Positions 19,273 through 33,728 of a stretch of 64,000 nucleotides of DNA are shown here, piece by piece. A model generated the notes under the pieces. It did not search any database, had not been told where the DNA came from, and saw nothing but the letters and a program-made list of their open reading frames with translations. The stretch comes from Proales similis (Eukaryota; Rotifera; Eurotatoria; Ploima; Proalidae). The first letter of the stretch is position 1. Each line of letters opens with the position of its first letter. The translations under genes were made by a program, and so were the position numbers. The stretch is taken from assembly GCA_019059635.1 (NCBI GenBank), contig JAGVRJ010000004.1:558001-622000 (forward strand), read 5' to 3'.

Positions 19273-21121
19273 AAATTGATTTGAAAGACCGTTAATACGA
19301 AGAAGCCAAAAGATGAACTGGTGAAAGAGAAAGGAAAAGTCAAATGATCGTCAAAGTTGAGCGGCATTGCAAGACGATTGTCGGATGAGACGATGAGAAC
19401 AGCTCGGCATTCTCAAGTCACCGTCACTCTTCTTTCTCTCCTCTTTCTATTATTTTACTAATCGCTGCGATTCGCTCTTTCTAGCTTGCTCATGCTAGAA
19501 CGAACGCATTGAATGCATATGTTGACAACATTAAAATGAAAATTATGCAATTAAGAATTGACTCAGAGCTACATATAAAATTAGAGCGATGAAATAAAGC
19601 AAAGAAGAAAAAAAAACGCAAGCGCAAGAGCAGTCAAAGTAAGAAAGAAGAGACGGGTCGCCCGAACGAGCAATCGATCGATTTGAAAAGTTTAAGTTGG
19701 AAATAAACGAGAAGGAAAGCGAAAAGAGAGTGGCTCGAACGTGAATACGATTGCAATGGCGATGATAATGATGATGCAGCCTTTCGTTCAAGGTACAAGC
19801 AAGTAATTTGCACTATTCTATATGTCGACGGGCACACTGTTGTCATCATGAAAAGGAAGAGAATAATAATAATTTTGTTTGTGTTTGAGTGAAAGTGCCT
19901 ACAAATATCACCATGGCCCTTCTTCTCCGATTACACACGTCCAGTCAAAGCGAAAGAGAGTGCGGACGATTGCTTCAAGCTTGTTTGCCGCGCTCGTTTA
20001 TCAAGGTGAATAATTCAATTCGGCACCACTCTTAGCCATTCACCGTTCGCCGAGCCGTTTAAATTATGATCAAGCCCATTGTCCTATTATCATCTGCCTT
20101 CAATTATGTACTCGGACGGTCGTTTAGGGATCACGGGATATGAGCTGCAAGTCTGTCCTTTTCAAATCGTCGCTGCTGTTCTCTCTCTCTCCCTCTATCA
20201 AGTCGACGCAATTATCAACTCGTTGTTGCCCGTCACAAATATATGAAACATCACTCCTTGGCAGTGCCTTATCTCTATGCGTCTCTGACTAGTTTTTATC
20301 GTCAAGTTCACTCCGCGTTTGGCCAAGTCAGGCCCAGAGCAGAATATCGATCAGACGCTGACAAACGAATCAGGCGCTGGAATAAAATTAGTTGAATTTT
20401 AGTCGCATCGAGGGCAAAGAGATGCGCTAAATTGATTACAGAGCTGGGCCAGGTTAATTCGATTCGAGCTAAAATGGCCAGGCGTGCAATATTTGATTAG
20501 GCCTCTGACTCTGGGCCTTTTCGAATCGAATAAAATACAATTCGGATGGTTGGACGGATGGTTGCCGAACGGTTAGCAATGACGCAACCGGTCGGTGTTT
20601 GGTTGCATCGACGTGCGTGAGAAATTTAATCAAGCGTTGCGACGATTTTCTTTGCCGACGACCAGCAGTTACGCTAGCGCAGTCAATGTCAACAACAACG
20701 ACAAATAACCCTAAACCCTAAAAATCCATTTTGTGCTGATTGTGGGCCGCTTGGCGAATTACCTATTAATTGATAGGACACGGTATCAAATTCTATTTTA
20801 CACGCAGTCGCTCCTTTTTGCTTCCTCGCTACGTAAGCAGAGCGATAAGCTCTGTGATCAAAGATTGAGGAGCGGCATCGACTAAAAATGGGAAGAAATT
20901 ACATAATCGATAAATATTTGGTTGTTTAGAGAGCCGCTGCTGTTTGAGCGTATGCAATTACAAACGCGATCTTGTTTTCTCAAACATATTTTTTTCTCTC
21001 GCTTGGAAAAAAAAAGTCAATGCAGAGTAGTTTCATTTCCGTCAGGCTGGTCTCTAAACTTTGAGGCGAGGCGTTGATTGAGTGTGAAACTATTTTTTTT
21101 TTTGCAGGCCTTCATCAATTC

Positions 21122-21183
21122 CCCCTCTCTCTCTCTCTCTTTCAATGTTTCTCACTCATCTACAAGTGATGATGATGATGATT
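21122..21183. repeat. CT run followed by GAT trinucleotide repeat
   Basis: CT repeat at ~21124-21141 and five GAT units at ~21167-21183. Confidence 0.75.
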
Positions 21184-22611
21184 CATATCAACTCGGAGCT
21201 CTAATGGCACTGATTACATAACTTAATCTTAATTGCCGCAATTAAATAATATTTGGACTAATCAACACCAGCGACTAAGTAAATTTGAGTCGGCTAATCC
21301 GAGTCTAGTCCGGTTGTTTTACTGCTCCTCTGTCCTCTGGACCATGGCGGCGGTGGTGGTCGAGGCGACGGCGAATGAATGAATGAGGCGACGGTGGTCA
21401 CGTATTAACACAACGCAGTGGCCATTCTTTACTTTCCATTAAATGGCCCATCTCTCGCACTTTACAATATTTTGATTCGCGAATTCGAATGCAGCGATCG
21501 GCTCTATTTGATTGCATAAGAATCTTTAGAAATTATCGTAGCATGCCCGACGACCAGGCTTATTTGCATTTGAGCGTGCTCTGCGAAGCCGTCAAGGGTT
21601 TCGATCAAGAGACTTCAATCGAGCGAAAGAAAAGGAATTTTAGCCAGACGAATAGGCGCCAATGTGTCAAGAACTTTGATCGAGTCAAGAGGCGGCCACA
21701 AGTTTCGAATTGCATTAGTACAATTTTTCGACTGTTGCACAAGCGCAGCGTTCCCTCCCTCTCTCTCTCTCTTTCTTCCGTTCTTTTCCTCTCTCCATTT
21801 AGAGCCGAGCTGGTCTTCAATTCTAAAAATTCCTCCTCTCATCTTTCGCTCTGTGTGGCACTCATTGGCTATCTGACTTTGTTCTTTGTCTCGTCCTATC
21901 TATCGGCCATTAGTTGCGAAAAGTGCGCTCGACACTTGAGATGTGACAGAATGCAGCGCCTTTATTAATATATATTGAAGAAATGGATCGGGCACGCGCG
22001 TGCATCCGAGTTGTCTCTGGACGAGGACCACGAAAACGACGACGGCTTTGGTGATGAAGATGATGATCAAAATGACGGCTTAGTGCCTTAATAAAGCCGC
22101 TTCAAGATTTCGTTTGAATGAAGCGTCTTTAGAAGAGACCTATTCGAAATGGACGAAACTCGATCCGGTCCTGGGAAGGTCTATGTGCGTCTGTGTGAGT
22201 GTGCGAGCGTCTGTGTGTGTCGACGGATTGCATAGAAGAAAAAAGCACGTTTTCAAGTCTATTATCAACAGAGTTCTATAAAAACAATTCATTTAGACTG
22301 GCTTTTGATAAATTCTCTCCGTTTTTTTTTCAAACCGCCTATCCTAGCCAAACAGGACTGCCCTCGTTTGACTCAGAGTGAACACCTAGACTCGCCTTAA
22401 TTATTCTGAAGAATATGCTCTAAAGATGATTATTTCATTTCTTCGATTCCTTCATTAGGCCGATAATATAGGACGAGATTAAGAAGATAATATTAAAATC
22501 AGTTGGACGCAATTCTGCATCCTATTCATCGTAGATGGCCACCATCAATCCAATTTAATGAATCAGGAATCGGGAAGAAAGTGTCTGCGAGCGAAGGAGA
22601 GCGCCAGGCCG

Positions 22612-22640
22612 AGAGCGAGAGAGAGAGAGAGAGAGAGAGT
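22612..22640. repeat. GA microsatellite
   Basis: About twelve GA units in tandem. Confidence 0.8.
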
Positions 22641-25600
22641 CAGCGGTCGAGAGGACGAGAGTGCAAGAGGCCGATTGGAGCCAGAGGAAAAGTGGCGACA
22701 CAAGACCGAACGCGTATCAATCTTTAATTTGGTTTTATTCATTGCGAGGCCAAATGAAGAGATTCATTAGATAACACTTATCGTCTTGATCAATAATGCA
22801 TGCCAAGAATTCCGGCCCCATTGCTCGCCTAATCGAATGATTAATGTCCGCGTGCTGCTCATCATTGCCGATGGGCGCACTGCAAGCAAGTGGCCACTAT
22901 CTGCCTACGTTCGCCACAAACGATAAGTAAACACCGAGTTCTTAATTGATTTGCAATAGCTTTCCCAGGCCAGACACTCAAACGAGTGTAATCAGGCAGT
23001 CAGACAAAGTATTATCCGTGTGGCAACGTTCATTTGCGCCCGGGTGTGTGGCCGAGTGTGCTTGTGGTTGAGTAAACTGGCGATTACCCGACTCCCTCAT
23101 CGTTTAGGTAGTCTCGTCAATTGAGCCGGCCAGTCGAACGTGAGGCAGTTTAAGGCAAACACTTGCAAATCATCATCGCACCCGTATTTCCGTCTACAAC
23201 TGCACTGCGGCTACTTGAGTGTCCATTCTATTTGCACGCGTGTAATTATTCTCTGGTCAACACCAGCCATGGGACAGGCGGACGTATAAATATTTTCATT
23301 GTAATCAAATCGGACTTAGCGCGCCGCAGCAAATCGATATCTGCCAAAACTGCACACAATAGATTGAAACGGAGAAAGTGAGTGAGAACTGGCCGCATTT
23401 ACTCTGGCAGGTGAGCAGACCGGTCGGCCACCATCAGCAGCAGCAGCAGGGGGGTCAACGGCGGGAATCAAAATCGACAATGACACCACATCATCGCCTC
23501 TGTCGTCCATTAGGATCCAATGGCCGGCCATAAACATCTATGCGGCTATTTGCGCCTACGAAATATCCATTACAAAGGGCCACATCGCACATTTGATCGT
23601 CAAATTCAAAATTAATTAATAATTAAAATGCTCATTTGTTTTGCGGCCGCCTGTTGGACGGGTATTTCATTGCAAGCTGAGATGGACTATGGCTGTAGTG
23701 CCGGTTCGCGACGCGTTTGCTTTCTAGGCCGACTGGATGCTCGTTTACATTCGCGTCTGTGTTTGTCCCTCGTGAATGGCATGCACACACACGCAGACTT
23801 GCTACTGGTTCGTTTACTTTTTTAATCAGGGAATTGGCCCTGTTGTGCGTATGCTGGATGCGGCGACAACGACCACAACGGCTACCAGCCGGCCGTCAAC
23901 AACGGCGCTGGCTCTGCTGTTGCTGTTTTTGAGCGGCGACGGCCTCAAGCACTCACAGCCGTCTCTTCTCACATTATGGTCTAATTCGTTGATTAAATTC
24001 GCACTTTCACTGTTCAACGACCGATCGGCCGTCCAGTCAACTCCAAAAGTTAATAACCCTCGCTGGCTCTTTATAATTCATTTTCATCAAGGGAATTGAA
24101 CACGAGAATAGAAGGAAATCGATTCAGGCCAAGCCATTGTGTGTGTGTATGAGAATGTGAGTTTGTGCCATCACACTTCCTATCGCTCTCTGATCTCGAG
24201 TACTTGCTTTCAAATGGATTCATCGTCACGGCGTCACTTTATTTTCTTTTCTGTTATCGGACTTCAACTTCTCACTTGACTGGTGTTTTAAGCACTTTTT
24301 CCCCTTTTCGCCATTTTAGGACCATCTTCTCATTCGCCTCTTCCTCTCTTTTCTTCGCCGTCGCGCTTTTGCTCGATTGAATTGGCACATTTCTAGTCCA
24401 CTAGTTTTTTTCGTTAAGGCAAGCGTGCATGTGTCCACTCGAACAGACGAACGATGACGAGAATAGCTTGAAGCGAAGAGAGAGAGAGAGGGAAATAGCC
24501 GACCGACTTGTCGTTGTGGCCATGAGCGCGCTTCAAGATGAATTAAAGCGTCCTTCAACGGAAACAAGAGCCTCGTTCGTCACACGACAGGCAATTTACG
24601 ATGCGCTTGTCAGCGAACCATGTCGGCATCTGGTCGCTTTTACAGTCACTTTAGTGTTCCGGACATGTCCGAGGCAATGAAGACGACGACGATGAGGAAA
24701 AAAGTTAAGAAGGAATGAATGGTGCCTCCCTCGAGAGAGAGCATATGTAAATGGCGGAAGGCAAGTCAAGTGGTGCCGTTTAAAACATTTGACAAGACTG
24801 GCAAATGATGTTGACATGCGATCTGCCCGATTGTAACCACGGCCGCTCGGGCCGTTTCTCAGGCCAGCACAGCAAACAGCTCTAACAGGCGCAGACTAGA
24901 TGGATGATAATTTAATTAGTCCATCTTGACCCGACTGACAATCCTCTTTAATAACATGTATAATTGAGTTTACTTCGACTAGATCCCTTTCCTCTTTATT
25001 TATTCATTTTTATCCGTCTCAGTAATTTCCCTTCAATTCTATTAATTAATTAGTATTTTTCAGGCAGAGTTTTAGTTGCGGAATTATTAGTGGCCGGGCT
25101 TTGCAGAATGATGATGGGCAGTGAGAAGCCGTTTGTGAGCGGCCAGGCGTTGTTGGTTAGCGCCACTTGACATTGATTAATCTTCGTCTGTATTGAGAGC
25201 GATGAAACATTTTTTGTTTTTTCTTTTTCAATTCTCGTTCGTGCTCTCGTCAATTTCCTTATCTTTGAACTCAAATCGGCACAGGAGCAAAAGCTGCCGT
25301 GATGACGTGTGCCACCAGTACCGATCATCTGCCAGTCGCTTTGTTCTTGCAGAGCTTACCCTTCCTCCTCCTCATCTTTCTCTCTTTCACTTTTTTTTTT
25401 TTCAAATCCTCTTCCTGCATATAATTTTCGCCTGCCACTCTTCAAATGGCCGCCACCGCTTATTCATATCATCATCAGCATGGAGATTAATTCGCTGAGA
25501 TAAAACATAAACAAACACGCTCGCGTCCGCCGCCAACTCGCATTTTACTCAGCGTGCCGCCACTAGGACGCCTCGCGCGCGCCCTCCGTATATTTTTCTA

Positions 25601-26642
25601 TTTGAATAAATGCCTGACGAATATGATGACGACAATGGCGTTGACGAAGATGACGACCACGTTACTGATGAAAAAGAATGAGCGAGACGATGGCTCCGAT
25701 CGGGCATGAACGATCTCATGTTTGCATACGATGGCGGCACTGAAAAGAGGAAAAAGACAGCGCGATATATTTCTCTTCTTTTCTAATGCAGCAATTTACT
25801 CTGCGTTCCATCACTCGAACGTTGAGTAAGCGTGCCGTTTTAACCATCACGCTCTGATGGCCATTTGACGGATTTGCGGGGCCAAACTTTGTTTAAAAAA
25901 TAACGTCTCTTTAGATGAGGCCGCGTCCGAGCGTCCGCTCTGGCGGAAACTGCACGCAAACAACAACAAAAACATCAACGACAAGCATCAGCGGCGATGG
26001 TGCTGCTCGCCGCCACAACTGTCCTCGTCGTTGACAGGACGCTTAAACGCTTGGCCTCCTAAGCGGAAGCTCTATCTAGTTCGCTTTTCAAACATATGCA
26101 GATTCTGTTTAAATACGAGAATTCAATTAGAGAAGCCCCTTTTTAAAGTTTCTGATTTCAGCTCATGGCTGCCAGTTGCGGCGCCACGCCAAGAGAGCAG
26201 ACGCCTCGGCTCCAATCTCGTTTGGCCTCTGTCCGTGCGAATTGAGTTTCGATCCTGCGACTCTAAACGGCTCACTCGCAATGTTCATCTCCGCCTTGTT
26301 CTCCAGTTGGCCAGAACGTTTCGCGTTTCAAGCATTGGCTTCTGTTTGATTCTGCTCGCAGTCACAAATATTTAAAGAGCCAGCACAAATGTTACTGGCC
26401 GATTAGCCATTAGGAGCCGCTCGAATGTTTGAGATGCAGAAGCCTTGTGAGTTGCGTTACACTGTAATCCAAAACGAGCACTCGTCCAATCGATGCTCTC
26501 TACTCATCCGCATTCATCACATCGGCTCGAATTTCAATTTAATTACCGATGAGATCCGCAGCGCATAGGGCCAATGTAACCACCAACATACCGATCGTGT
26601 TTGCCTTCTGTCCAGATCACACCATCGACGCTCTGCTCTTCA

Positions 26643-26644
26643 CC

Positions 26645-26676
<32 letters not shown>

Positions 26677-26678
26677 GG
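26643..26678. repeat. CT microsatellite
   Basis: About seventeen CT units with one interruption. Confidence 0.8.
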
Positions 26679-28987
26679 TGTGCCTCTCCTTGTTTTCGAC
26701 ACCATTGGGCAGATTTAATTAACTCTCGCTACTTGTTCACTCGTCTGTCGTCGTTGATGTTTTTGTTTTTCTCCATCTGTTTGCTTGCTTTTTATTTTTG
26801 CTTGTTGTTGCTCGACCTTGATCATTCGCTCTAATTCGCTTATTGTTTCCTATTCAACTGTTCTTATCTTCACTTTTAATCTCAACTTCCGGCATCATTC
26901 AATTTCTCCCCCCGCCCCCCATAGATCGCATTTCAGCCATTATCTAATTGTAATCATCGACCGCACCTCATCGATGACCGAATGCCACTCACAGACGCAT
27001 TCGCTTTTATTCATTCTCTCCAATGGGCCGTAAAATTCTCGTGCACATGTGCATTACGGCCTTTATGCAATTCATCATGTTTTATGGCCCGTCAGAGTGC
27101 GTCTCACGAGAGATCTCGCCTTCGAGCTCAATGTCAGTGGCCTCGCTCCGCTGTTTATTTATATGTTTATGTATCTTGTGTTGGAGTTGTTGTCGATTTG
27201 CACCCAAAACCACGTTCACAGTAGCCAGCGCAGACCACATAGATCACCGCGGTGGACGCCAGTCTGTGGTTTACAATCCATTTAACTTGGCCCTGATTCG
27301 CATTGAGCGCCAGTTTCTTTTATTCTTTCAAGCTTGCTGCGCCGCACAGTTAAAGAGTGAAGCCAGCCTCGCTGCTCAGTCTCTAAAGAAGCTGAACAAG
27401 TTTTCATTTTAGTTCTAAATCGCCTGGGGTCAAGAGGACGAGGCAACAATGATGATCGATCAAGGCAGCTCTCGGGGTCAGGCGTGGATGGAGCGATGGA
27501 CTCAGAGTTGTCGCCGAGTCAATTCGCATACCACGTAATCAAATATTTGAAGCGGAATGGGCCGAGTCGTGATCGGTCGCGCGCAACGCAATTTGTGTTC
27601 GCCATGATAAGCACGTGTCGTGGTCGCGCAGCGTTGAGAAAGCTCAAATGAGACGTGAACAACCAGCACAGCCGATCGATGGTCGCCTAAGTGTTTACAG
27701 TAGCATACTTTCCTACATCGCAACGCTCCTCCATTCTTCTTCCATTTTCATGTTTAATTACATTCGAGTGAGAATCTAATGAGTGCGTGCGGCTTGACTT
27801 GTGTTCTTCTGCCTTTAACCTTATCAAGCGTGCAACTAATGAGCGAAGCATGGACCCGATTCTGTTGTTGGCCGGCTGCTGCGATAAACGCGTGCCGAGC
27901 TGGTGGTGATCTTTAGCGGTTAGAAAAACTGTGTGACATTGATTGATTGAGACTGGCCGCTCGGCAGGATGTGCGGCGATTTGCTTGTGTGATAATGAAG
28001 GTCCAATTACTTTTAGGGGCGCCGAAGGCACCGGCAGTACATATTCTCCTAGCCTTTCCTCATCTGCCTATCACTTGATCTAAATTGTAGCCCAAGGCCA
28101 ACGATTCGACCAATTAAAACAATGCGTCACCGGAAGCTAATCGCTTGCTGCCCTATAGTTACACGCTTCTCAACACACAATTAGTCACCAAGCATCATCT
28201 CAGAGGCGGATTTCCGCGCCAAGTTCTGTAACGCGTTCTAAATCTGCGCCAAATCGGCCCTGTTTGTTTTTGTTAGTTTTTATTTCTAATAAGCCTTAAT
28301 GACCGCTTGGACGGGCAGAGATCGGAAAGCGATACGAGTCAATAGACCGCTTCCACTCATCAGGTCGCAGCGTGAGCTGTCCGTGCGTGCACACGAACGG
28401 TGCCGCGTTCCGCCTCTCGATTTTCTCTCTATTTCATCAGCTCGTTTTTCTACAATCAGTGGCCTGTGTGAGCGGTGCGCTCTGACATTTTATTGCTGAT
28501 TGCTTCTTATCGTCGGCCTGCGTTTGAATTCTGGCTTCATTACCTGAAACGCGCGCGAGCAGGTGCCAGTGCGCGCCGAGTGTCTCGGTCAAATGAAACG
28601 AAATGGCTCATTGAGCGCTTCTTCACCTCTCGATCAATCGGACCATTGTTTGGGCGGCAAAAGCGAGAAGTACTCGTCACGACTGTGATCATCGTCGAGT
28701 CAAGAGGCAACGGCTTGTGCCGCCATCTCTCTCCATTTGTGCAATCATTCCATTCGATCGGACGGCATTGGACCGATTAAAATCACATTCAACCGCCATT
28801 AATATGCTCATTAGAGCGCACGAGAATTTCACATTCTCTCTCTCTGTTTGAGTGCGATCGAACTTGGCGCCGCTTGGAGGCCGTAATTAATCCATAATTA
28901 CAAGTGATATTGATTTAATTACAATCGGAAGTGATGAAGAGGCCAGCTTGAGAGATCGTCAAGGGCACTGTTTGCCAAGCTATTGAA

Positions 28988-29023
28988 TCTCTCTCTCTTC
29001 CTTTCTCTCTCTCTCTCTCTCTT
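28988..29023. repeat. CT microsatellite
   Basis: Interrupted CT tract of about 35 nt. Confidence 0.75.
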
Positions 29024-30124
29024 GCTGCCTCAAACTTGTGATTTGATGACTTTGGGCCACTTGAGTAACCAAATACTCAAACAGGCAAATCTCTGTGCCG
29101 TCCAGGCTAGTTCGCCTGGTCTTCAAAATGGCGCATTCCGAATTGTATTGACTGACTATCACGTTTTCGGCGGCGGCCAGTTCGCTCGGCTACTACTCTT
29201 TATCCTAATTAACAAGCAAAACATTCTCATTTAGAAATTGGACTTTAATTGTTTCGGTCGTGGACATCCACCGCTCTACTCGTCGCGTCTAGGCGGTGTG
29301 CGTGCGAGCAAAAGAAATGTTGTTTTCGGTGTTAATTAATTCGCTTAGTGCCTTTAAGTGACATAGGCCAGCGGCCGTGTGTGTATGTGAGTCTATGTCA
29401 TGGGCCATTTGCTTGCAGCAATAGCCGAACAAATACGTGACCTAAGCGCAGGGCCGCGGCACTTTCGGCCCCAGACGCTTTCGGGCGCGCGTGTTTTGTT
29501 CTATTTCATGCATTGTCTTTCCTTCGATTCTTTTCAGCCATTCGGCTTGCTGTCATTCAGATCGTTTCAATCGTATATGCTCTGACTATGCGGCAGTTTT
29601 TTTTTCTATTTTCATCGAACAAGTGTGTGTTTGACACGAACCCTAAGGAGATGTTGTCTCGCTTGTGGCCAACTTTGCTTGTCCTTGCTGACTATTTTTA
29701 TTCTCGATCGCTTGCAAACGCTTAGAATAGGTCGGAGCGGGAATTGTGCCCATAAAAGAATGAACGAATCTGAGAGAGAGAGAGTTTGGAGTGTGTTCGG
29801 GATAAAGAGGCAGACGAACGGGCTGGGTGGCCGCCTGGCGTCGGTCTCGATTTGACGGCCACATGCCAGCACATAAGGCACGCGTGGAATTCATCAGCTG
29901 CCCTACTCTCGCATTCTGGTTTGGATCACCGGAATTAGACGGCGTGGCTGCGTTCGAATTCAAACTCGATCAATCAACTCAACTAATGCTCGGGCAAATT
30001 GCAATATATTTGCCGAATGCTTTGTGACTGGTCGTTTATATAAAAAAGCGCAAATTGCTGCCTCGCATGGCCTTTTAGCGCGATCCTAATTCGCATTTAA
30101 GTCACATCCTGCTAAAATTGAAAT

Positions 30125-30163
30125 CTTGTCAATCGGTTGCGTAACACATTGCCGATTGACAGG
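30125..30163. promoter_or_regulatory. Perfect inverted repeat of a Pbx/Meis-like site
   Basis: TGTCAATCGG at 30127-30136 faces CCGATTGACA at 30152-30161 across a 15-nt spacer, with the pair C30125/G30163 also matching. Each arm contains GATTGACAG or its complement, resembling the composite Pbx-Meis site TGATTGACAG. A regulatory element is inferred from motif resemblance only. Confidence 0.4.
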
Positions 30164-31417
30164 TGAGAGCTTAAGCATTCACGCTCACATATTGGCCAAC
30201 GAGTGCAAAAAAATTAACGCCTATGTTTAATAATTCATGAGACTCGTCGCCGTCGGGATCGGCATGCGACCGCTTGTTGTCGCTCTGAACGGCCAGTCAG
30301 TGTTCTATCATTTCCAGGCATTTGCCGTCAGTTGGGCGGCCTAAGCGTGAAACGCGTGCAAGAATTAATTAGCGCAACTTCGCATTTCCCTGTACGATTG
30401 AATTAAAGCGATTGGCACACTGTTCAGTGACCAATGATCTGCTCTATCTGGCCGACGAGCATCTATATTTGCATCTGCAAATCAAGTGAATGCATCTTGC
30501 AGGCGCATTCATGCGTGCGCCAGTGTCCCGTCGGCCGCCGGCGACCGCCTGCACATTCCATGTCTGAGCTTCTTCCTCGTTTAATGTGATTAATTTCTCA
30601 TTCTATGCGCCACTTGCAGATTATAAATCATTGAACCCATAGCCGCGCAAATGCAAAAGAAACGCCAAGAGAGCAAATGCCTTTCGCTATTCACCATCCA
30701 TTGGGGCTTGTGCGTGTGGGTGAGTGTGTGTTTGTGAGGGCGCACAGGTCAATGCGCTTGTTATTCATTTTTGGTGGCCAGTCGCTCGTGCAGAGTCGAC
30801 GATCTGTGGTTGAATAAAGTTGCATTCGATCAAGCAGACGAGGCGCAAAATATTGAATTTCGGGACGAGTGGCGCGTGAGAGAGAAGACAATTAGGCGAC
30901 TTGTAGTCATTTAGTCGATCCATTCTAACTCAATTGCGACCACAAAATCGAGAGTCCCAATTGAATTATTAGCCACAGAATTGCAAGGTTTCGCTCCTCC
31001 CCTAGTCCGGATTCCTCGTCGACTTTTCGCTTTATTTTTCTCACGTCGTCGAATTGGCCCTTTGCACGCAACTTTGGCAGCGTTTCTCAGCAAAGTGTCT
31101 GATTGCGATTTTGCTCGGGCTACAATTAAGGGCCTAATTGTTCTTAACCGGATTTACGATTTAATATCAATGCCATCATCAAGCTGATCGTCTTCCTGCC
31201 ACTGCTCTACGCCCGATCGGCTTAATCTGGCTCGAACGGTCGACTGGCGGATGGACGGTGTCCATCCATTCGGTCTTAGTTCATTATTCTCATCTCATGT
31301 TTGACCAGCTTCCGTTCGTCGGCCACCAGCACCGACCGCCAGTGTCTGCGAGCAATCAAGCCCTCCTCTGAGTCGACATATTCGCCAAAATCATTAATGC
31401 TCGATTCATTTTCAATT

Positions 31418-31442
31418 AATTATCATCATCATCATCATCATC
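31418..31442. repeat. ATC trinucleotide repeat
   Basis: Seven ATC units in tandem after an ATTAATTAT core. Confidence 0.8.
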
Positions 31443-32117
31443 CTCGTTGTGAGTCCGATCGAGCACTTGAAATGTCGACTCTAATTGAATCAGTGGCGAA
31501 CCGCATTTCGGGCTTTTTTTTCTCTATTCGCCATATTCTCTCGTTGAGCTGGTGGACACTGATTGCAACTTTTGATTGCCGCTTTCAAGCTGCGACGTCT
31601 AATCAACGTTTGATTTGATTTGTACTGACTATTGCATCCTCCGCCGACAAGCGGCAGACTCCCCAAACGACCGTTCACACATTTTTTGTTGTTCGTTTTA
31701 CAATTCTATTTATCTCGCCTCCTATTTCGGTTGTCTAATTGGCAATAACCAACAGATTTTGTTTATTACTTAAGTCGGCTTATCGCAGTCAGTCAGTCAG
31801 AGAGCGTCCCGAAGCGCTTGTCGCCGTGTTCGCCCCGCTACACAAGACCGAAATAACTAAGCGCGGCGTTTCGAACGCCAAACAAAACAATTACACGAAC
31901 GTCCCAGCATCCCAGCGCGTGGCTCTTGTTCGCTTATTACGACAATAAAAGCCGAATTAAGAAAAGCCGACCCAGGGCGCTCTTAATATGCAGAGTCAAT
32001 TGAATTTGTGTGAATTTTGTCGCGCATCTGCCTTATTTCGTACCGCGTGTATGCATTAAACGCTTGACGTATTGGTCGCGCTTAAACAAGTCAGCGAATA
32101 TGCGGCTGCTGGCCACT

Positions 32118-32178
32118 GATATACAAAGAGAGAGACACACACACATTCACAGGGCGACAGAGAGAGAGAGAGAGAGGG
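32118..32178. repeat. GA / CA / GA compound microsatellite
   Basis: GA run, CA run and a second GA run within 60 nt. Confidence 0.75.
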
Positions 32179-32465
32179 AACGGAGAAAAAAAATTAATTT
32201 CATATCACGTAACGCTGGCCACAAGGGTCTAATGCCGAACACGAATGATAGGCAAAATCACGATTTGCACGAAATTGCATTAGGGACGGATGTGATTTGC
32301 GCTCGGACGTGTGCGTGTGATGGAATGGACGCTCATGAGTGAGTAGCTCGTTTATCATCCGGTCATTTCAGTTGTAGCGACATCCACGCAAGCATCTCAT
32401 CTAATCGGCTCACGAATGCATTGGCTAGCCGTTCGAGCTGCATTTCATCATCATCACACATCGTC

Positions 32466-32541
32466 TCACTCCCTCTCTCTCTCTCTCCCTGTTTCTCGGA
32501 CTCGTTCATTCTGGCGCGCGTGTGTGTGTGTGTGTGTCTGA
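32466..32541. repeat. CT and GT microsatellites
   Basis: CT run at ~32470-32488 and about eleven GT units at ~32516-32538. Confidence 0.75.
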
Positions 32542-33700
32542 GCTGCACTGAATTAATCGAAGCTTACTTCATCCGAAACGAGTAAATGAAAATGGTCCTA
32601 ATACCTCGGCTCCCATATTTTTCCAATTATATCAGATCGATAAGGCAAAGCGAGCTATTCGTGCCTCCTATCAGTGACCGAGTGTGCATGCATGGTTGTG
32701 CGATAAGCACCGTCCGGCCATTCCTTTGCTTGTTTACTTTCGCTTCCTATCGCTTGTGTGCTGGCCTGGCAAATATTTTCTGCCTTCTCATTCAATTGTT
32801 TCATTTCTAAACAAATTTTTTCTCTGCTTGGCCTTTACAACTCAAATGCCTAACAAGACAGCCATTCTGACTGTGAGTTGGCATTGCCTGCGGCGAGTAT
32901 ATCTGTTTACGATTGCGAAACGATTTGTTTGAGTTGAGTTGGAGATTTGTTTGCGGGCGCCTAACTTTTCGCGTCTGTCCATTGGCTAACCGTGTGCCGT
33001 TTGCCGATGTGTGTGTGTGTGTCTGTGTATGTTTGTAAGAGTTCAAATGTTCTATTTTAAACGAGCAGAGCAAGTGTCTGGTTAGTCATTTGGCGAGCAA
33101 AATTAAACGCTTCAATGCGCTTGTTGAGGCCAAAGTCAATGAATTTGGTTGCTTTCGGGCCTCTTCAGTTCAATGTAGTTGCTCGATTGCTTTGTACGTT
33201 CGTGCGTACGTTCGCTAATTATTTAATTAATTTCATTGAGAAAAAAAAACCACCAGCACAACCAAAAATAGAGAAAAAGAGAAGTCAAAGAAGAGAAACG
33301 AGGAGAAGAAAAGGTCGGTCGATCGGTTGGCAAGGCTGCCTCGATTCGAAAGCGATTTGCATGTGTATCGAGTCAGATAAACTCCGAGTCCATCAGTTTC
33401 ATTAATCATTCCAAATTGCTATTTTAGGTGGCTAGGAGGTCTTTCTGGCCAAATATTAATTAGAGAACGCTTGAAATCAATCTATAATGGGCATCAGGCC
33501 CATCTTCCTCCTGACTCGTCACGCGTTCAATCGCTCACTCGACTTGGCTGACCGACCAGTCGGCCGTCCAGGCCCTTTTACATTATTTGATATTAAAGCG
33601 TCCGGCCGCTCGACGCGCTCAGCTGTTGTGGCTCTAATGAATCTAAAATGAATGCTGACGGTGCCTTTCTCTGCTCCGTCTGATTTTGCTCGCCTCCACA

Positions 33701-33728
33701 GCCCTTTCTCTCTCTCTCTCTCTCTCTA
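33701..33728. repeat. CT microsatellite
   Basis: About eleven CT units in the distal upstream region of the protocadherin. Confidence 0.75.

Noticed and set aside
20708..20725. CCCTAAACCCTAAA, telomere-like repeat
   Set aside because: Only two units, inside unique intergenic sequence; animal telomeres are normally TTAGGG, so this is chance.
21489..21968. 159-codon open frame in the gene-free block
   Set aside because: Low-complexity Ser/Leu from a CT run, no homology, no conserved pattern.
27023..27412. 129-codon open frame with Cys-rich hydrophobic segments
   Set aside because: Overlaps frames of similar length in other phases, no signal or domain that holds up, and no splice partners.
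30121..30170. Hairpin as a microRNA precursor
   Set aside because: Pairing stops after about 12 bp with mismatches outside; a precursor needs a stem of some 22 bp or more, and no known mature sequence was recognised.
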